Below, piece after piece: positions 62,267-64,000 of a stretch of 64,000 bases of DNA. How positions within the stretch are numbered: the first letter of the stretch is position 1; each line of letters opens with the position of its first letter. This DNA is from Shewanella piezotolerans WP3. Its GTDB lineage: Bacteria > Pseudomonadota > Gammaproteobacteria > Enterobacterales > Shewanellaceae. The notes under the pieces were generated by a model. The model was not told where the DNA came from and did no database searches. It worked only from the letters and a program-made list of their open reading frames with translations. The stretch spans positions 1,364,001-1,428,000 of the forward strand of contig NC_011566.1 of assembly GCF_000014885.1 (NCBI RefSeq), in the 5' to 3' direction. The position numbers and the translations under genes were made by a program.

Positions 62267-62881
62267 GTGTTTGAGCCCAATCCCCCAACAGATCAACCTG
62301 TAAATGCAGATCCTGATCAAGTGCTCATGCTGCAATATGCAAGTGGCAATGCTCGCGCGTTTGAACTGCTATACAGTAAACACAAAGGTCCGTTATATCG
62401 CTACTTTGTGCGGCAAATCTATGACAATCAATTAGCTGAAGATCTGTACCAAGAAGCCTGGAGCAGAGTGATAAAGGCGGCAGCCAATTATCAAGCTAAA
62501 GCAAAGTTCACCACTTGGTTATATCGAATCGCCCATAACCTGATTATCGACCATGTAAGAGCCAAAAAGCCTGAAAGTAGTTTTAGTGACACTTTTGAGG
62601 ATGAACAAGAAACTGAATTCGTCGCCAGTTGTTTGTCTGAATCTCCAGAGCAATTACTGCAACAACAGAAAAAAGCACTGTTACTTAAAGACTGTGTGAA
62701 AGACTTACCGCAAGTTCAACAGGAAGCGTTCTTGCTTAATATTGAAATGGGCTTCACAGCTGCAACGATTGCCGATATTGCAGGTGCTACAGTGGAAGCA
62801 ACTAAAAGCCGTCTTCGCTACGCAAATAAAGGCCTTAAAGCCTGTGTCGACCTGAAGTGGCAGGAGGTGGAATATGACTAA
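62267..62881 (+). CDS. ECF-type RNA polymerase sigma factor
   Basis: 204 residues from the GTG at 62267, seven bases after AAAGGAC; an upstream TTG at 62237 lacks a site. Region 2 covers about residues 30-100 (ARAFELLYSKHKGPLYRYF, AEDLYQEAWSRVI, KFTTWLYRIAHNLIIDHVRA) and region 4 about 145-195 (LPQVQQEAFLLNIEMGFTAA, TKSRLRYANKGLK). Its stop overlaps the start of the next gene, which looks like the membrane anti-sigma factor. The regulon is unknown. Confidence 0.92.
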   Translation: MFEPNPPTDQPVNADPDQVLMLQYASGNARAFELLYSKHKGPLYRYFVRQIYDNQLAEDLYQEAWSRVIKAAANYQAKAKFTTWLYRIAHNLIIDHVRAKKPESSFSDTFEDEQETEFVASCLSESPEQLLQQQKKALLLKDCVKDLPQVQQEAFLLNIEMGFTAATIADIAGATVEATKSRLRYANKGLKACVDLKWQEVEYD

Positions 62882-63500
62882 AGAGGCTGAAGACAATACT
62901 CAAAAAGAGCTGCATGCTCTTTATCAACATATTGAACAAGAACAGCCATCAAAGGCACTTGATAATGCCATTCTAGAACTCGCTGCAAGTCATGCAAAGC
63001 CGCGGGTGAAAAGCCAGTCATTTTGGCGCAAGCACCGTTGGCCACTGTCTTCTGCGGCTTCTGTATTACTGGTGGTCACTTTGTTTGTGATAAATCCACA
63101 AATGCAGACGGGTAATTTGAGCGATGAGGCTATGCCAGCCTTAATGTCGACGCCACAAGAGCACAACGCTCCAGCGGTGATGAGAATGGCTACGCCAGAA
63201 CAAGAGTCAGGTAAAATATCAGCTCAAGAAAGTACTCGCGCAGATGAAACAGCGCAAATCAAGCTGCAATCGTCGGATTTCAATGGTGCTAACAAGCTAA
63301 AAAACGTTGGGACTGATACTAAAGCGCTGATTGCTGAATTCGATGAGATTGAAAAAATGCTTACTCTAGAAGAGTTTGCTCAGGCTGAACAAGCACTACA
63401 ACAGATAGAAAGTGAATATGGAACCCAGTTGCAGTCAAATGAGGCATTGCAAAATCGCTTTAACAAATTGCAAAAACAGCTAGATGATCCGAGGGAGTAG
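62874..63500 (+). CDS. Putative membrane anti-sigma factor
   Basis: 208 residues, overlapping the sigma gene by 8 bases. An N-terminal cytoplasmic part of about 55 residues, one membrane segment (about 58-75, SSAASVLLVVTLFVI), and a periplasmic part of about 130 residues with a helical C-terminus rich in Glu/Gln/Leu. No zinc HxxxCxxC motif is seen, so it is not a ZAS anti-sigma factor. The role is inferred from topology and coupling; I do not recognise the family. Confidence 0.8.
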   Translation: MTKEAEDNTQKELHALYQHIEQEQPSKALDNAILELAASHAKPRVKSQSFWRKHRWPLSSAASVLLVVTLFVINPQMQTGNLSDEAMPALMSTPQEHNAPAVMRMATPEQESGKISAQESTRADETAQIKLQSSDFNGANKLKNVGTDTKALIAEFDEIEKMLTLEEFAQAEQALQQIESEYGTQLQSNEALQNRFNKLQKQLDDPRE

Positions 63501-63537
63501 CATCATCCAGTTTATTAATAGCAAATAGCCTTATCAT

Positions 63538-63570
63538 GAATAATGCCTACTCATGCAGTAGGCATTATTC
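63538..63570. terminator. Stem-loop between convergent genes
   Basis: GAATAATGCCTACT, CATGC, AGTAGGCATTATTC: a perfect 14-bp stem overlapping the stop codon of the minus-strand gene. No T-run, so it may be a stabilising hairpin rather than a terminator. Confidence 0.6.
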
Positions 63571-63978
63571 ATTGAACCAATCCCAGATCCCAAGAGAAGT
63601 ACCTTCAAATAGATCAATGCCTAATGCTGATTTTAGTAAATAGAGTAGCAGCAAGCCAAGAGCCATAGATAGCATAATAAAGCCAAATAAAGACAGGATG
63701 AAAACGGCCATAGATACCTGTTTTTCCTTGCGATTTAAAGCGCGTTTATTTCTACCTAAAAGGAATACATAGAAAAAACGCCAGCCAACAAACGGAAAAT
63801 AAAACGTGCCGCGGCTATCAATAAAGTGTTGCTGCCACGGTTTGCCAATCAGTGCTAGTCGGAAATAGATAAGCTGTGATTCACTGTAACTATTGGCATA
63901 TCCGCTTGGCATATCCAATAACGCTTTGTGGACGCGGGGGTCGTCCCTTAAAGAGGGGCGTTGATATTCGGAGGTCAT
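63565..63978 (-). CDS. Conserved-looking small membrane protein, unknown
   Basis: 137 residues, ATG preceded by AAAGGATAAAA. The N-terminal 60 residues are soluble and rich in aromatics (LIYFRLALIGKPWQQHFIDS), then an aromatic stretch FYFPFVGWRFFYVFLLGR near 60-76 and one or two membrane segments near 90-115. Not recognised. It converges with the anti-sigma gene and may extend an operon beyond the window. Confidence 0.75.
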   Translation of the reverse strand: MTSEYQRPSLRDDPRVHKALLDMPSGYANSYSESQLIYFRLALIGKPWQQHFIDSRGTFYFPFVGWRFFYVFLLGRNKRALNRKEKQVSMAVFILSLFGFIMLSMALGLLLLYLLKSALGIDLFEGTSLGIWDWFNE

Positions 63979-64000
63979 TTTTATCCTTTATTAGGGACTG

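Overview
The window looks like the chromosome of a marine gammaproteobacterium, most probably a Shewanella. This is inferred from protein similarity and gene order, not from a marker search. The proteins are close to E. coli orthologs, and the order relA-mazG-pyrG-eno-ftsB-ispD-ispF-truD-surE-pcm-nlpD-rpoS, then mutS, recA, alaS, csrA and a Ser/Arg tRNA cluster, is the conserved gammaproteobacterial arrangement.

Layout. 1-6.7 kb: the start of recN (cut by the window edge) under two LexA boxes, an AEC-type transporter divergent from a LysR regulator, and a DUF416 gene overlapping the end of the hybrid sensor kinase gene barA. 6.7-19.7 kb: rlmD, relA, mazG, pyrG, eno and the ftsB-ispD-ispF-truD-surE-pcm-nlpD run. 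19.7-28.5 kb: rpoS, a 158-bp palindromic element, mutS facing it, SOS-controlled recA, alaS and csrA. 28.7-29.4 kb: seven tRNA genes (Ser, five Arg, Ser). 30.2-38.0 kb: a lone sulfatase, then a complete MoxR/Bat (Batl) operon. 38.5-41.8 kb: the oxaloacetate decarboxylase sodium pump oadGAB. 41.9-50.3 kb: a type I secretion operon (ABC exporter, membrane fusion protein, very large pure-RTX protein). 50.4-63.98 kb: a small membrane protein, a DAACS symporter, a large M16 lipoprotein peptidase, gshA with two lipoprotein genes, a chemoreceptor without a sensor domain, a GAF-GGDEF protein, purE, an ECF sigma/anti-sigma pair and a small membrane protein.

How it fits together. Much of the window is global stress control: BarA (known to act through UvrY and Csr RNAs on CsrA), CsrA, RelA, RpoS and the SOS genes recN/recA. 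Around this sit housekeeping genes and a few accessory blocks: sulfatase, RTX secretion operon, Bat operon and Na+-coupled transport and decarboxylation.

The most striking observation is in the RTX gene. The reading frame breaks inside the last nonapeptide repeats, at a GCC AGG AGA TGA stretch near 49,793. Dropping one base restores a perfect RTX repeat and joins a 175-residue C-terminal domain, which should carry the type I secretion signal. As written, the protein would lose that signal. This is a recent mutation, a base-call error or, less likely, +1 recoding. Other items worth checking are the rpoS/mutS palindrome, a hairpin in the recA leader built from outward-facing LexA-like half-sites, a perfect 15-bp inverted repeat between relA and mazG, and doubly compensated acceptor-stem changes in the fifth tRNA-Arg copy.
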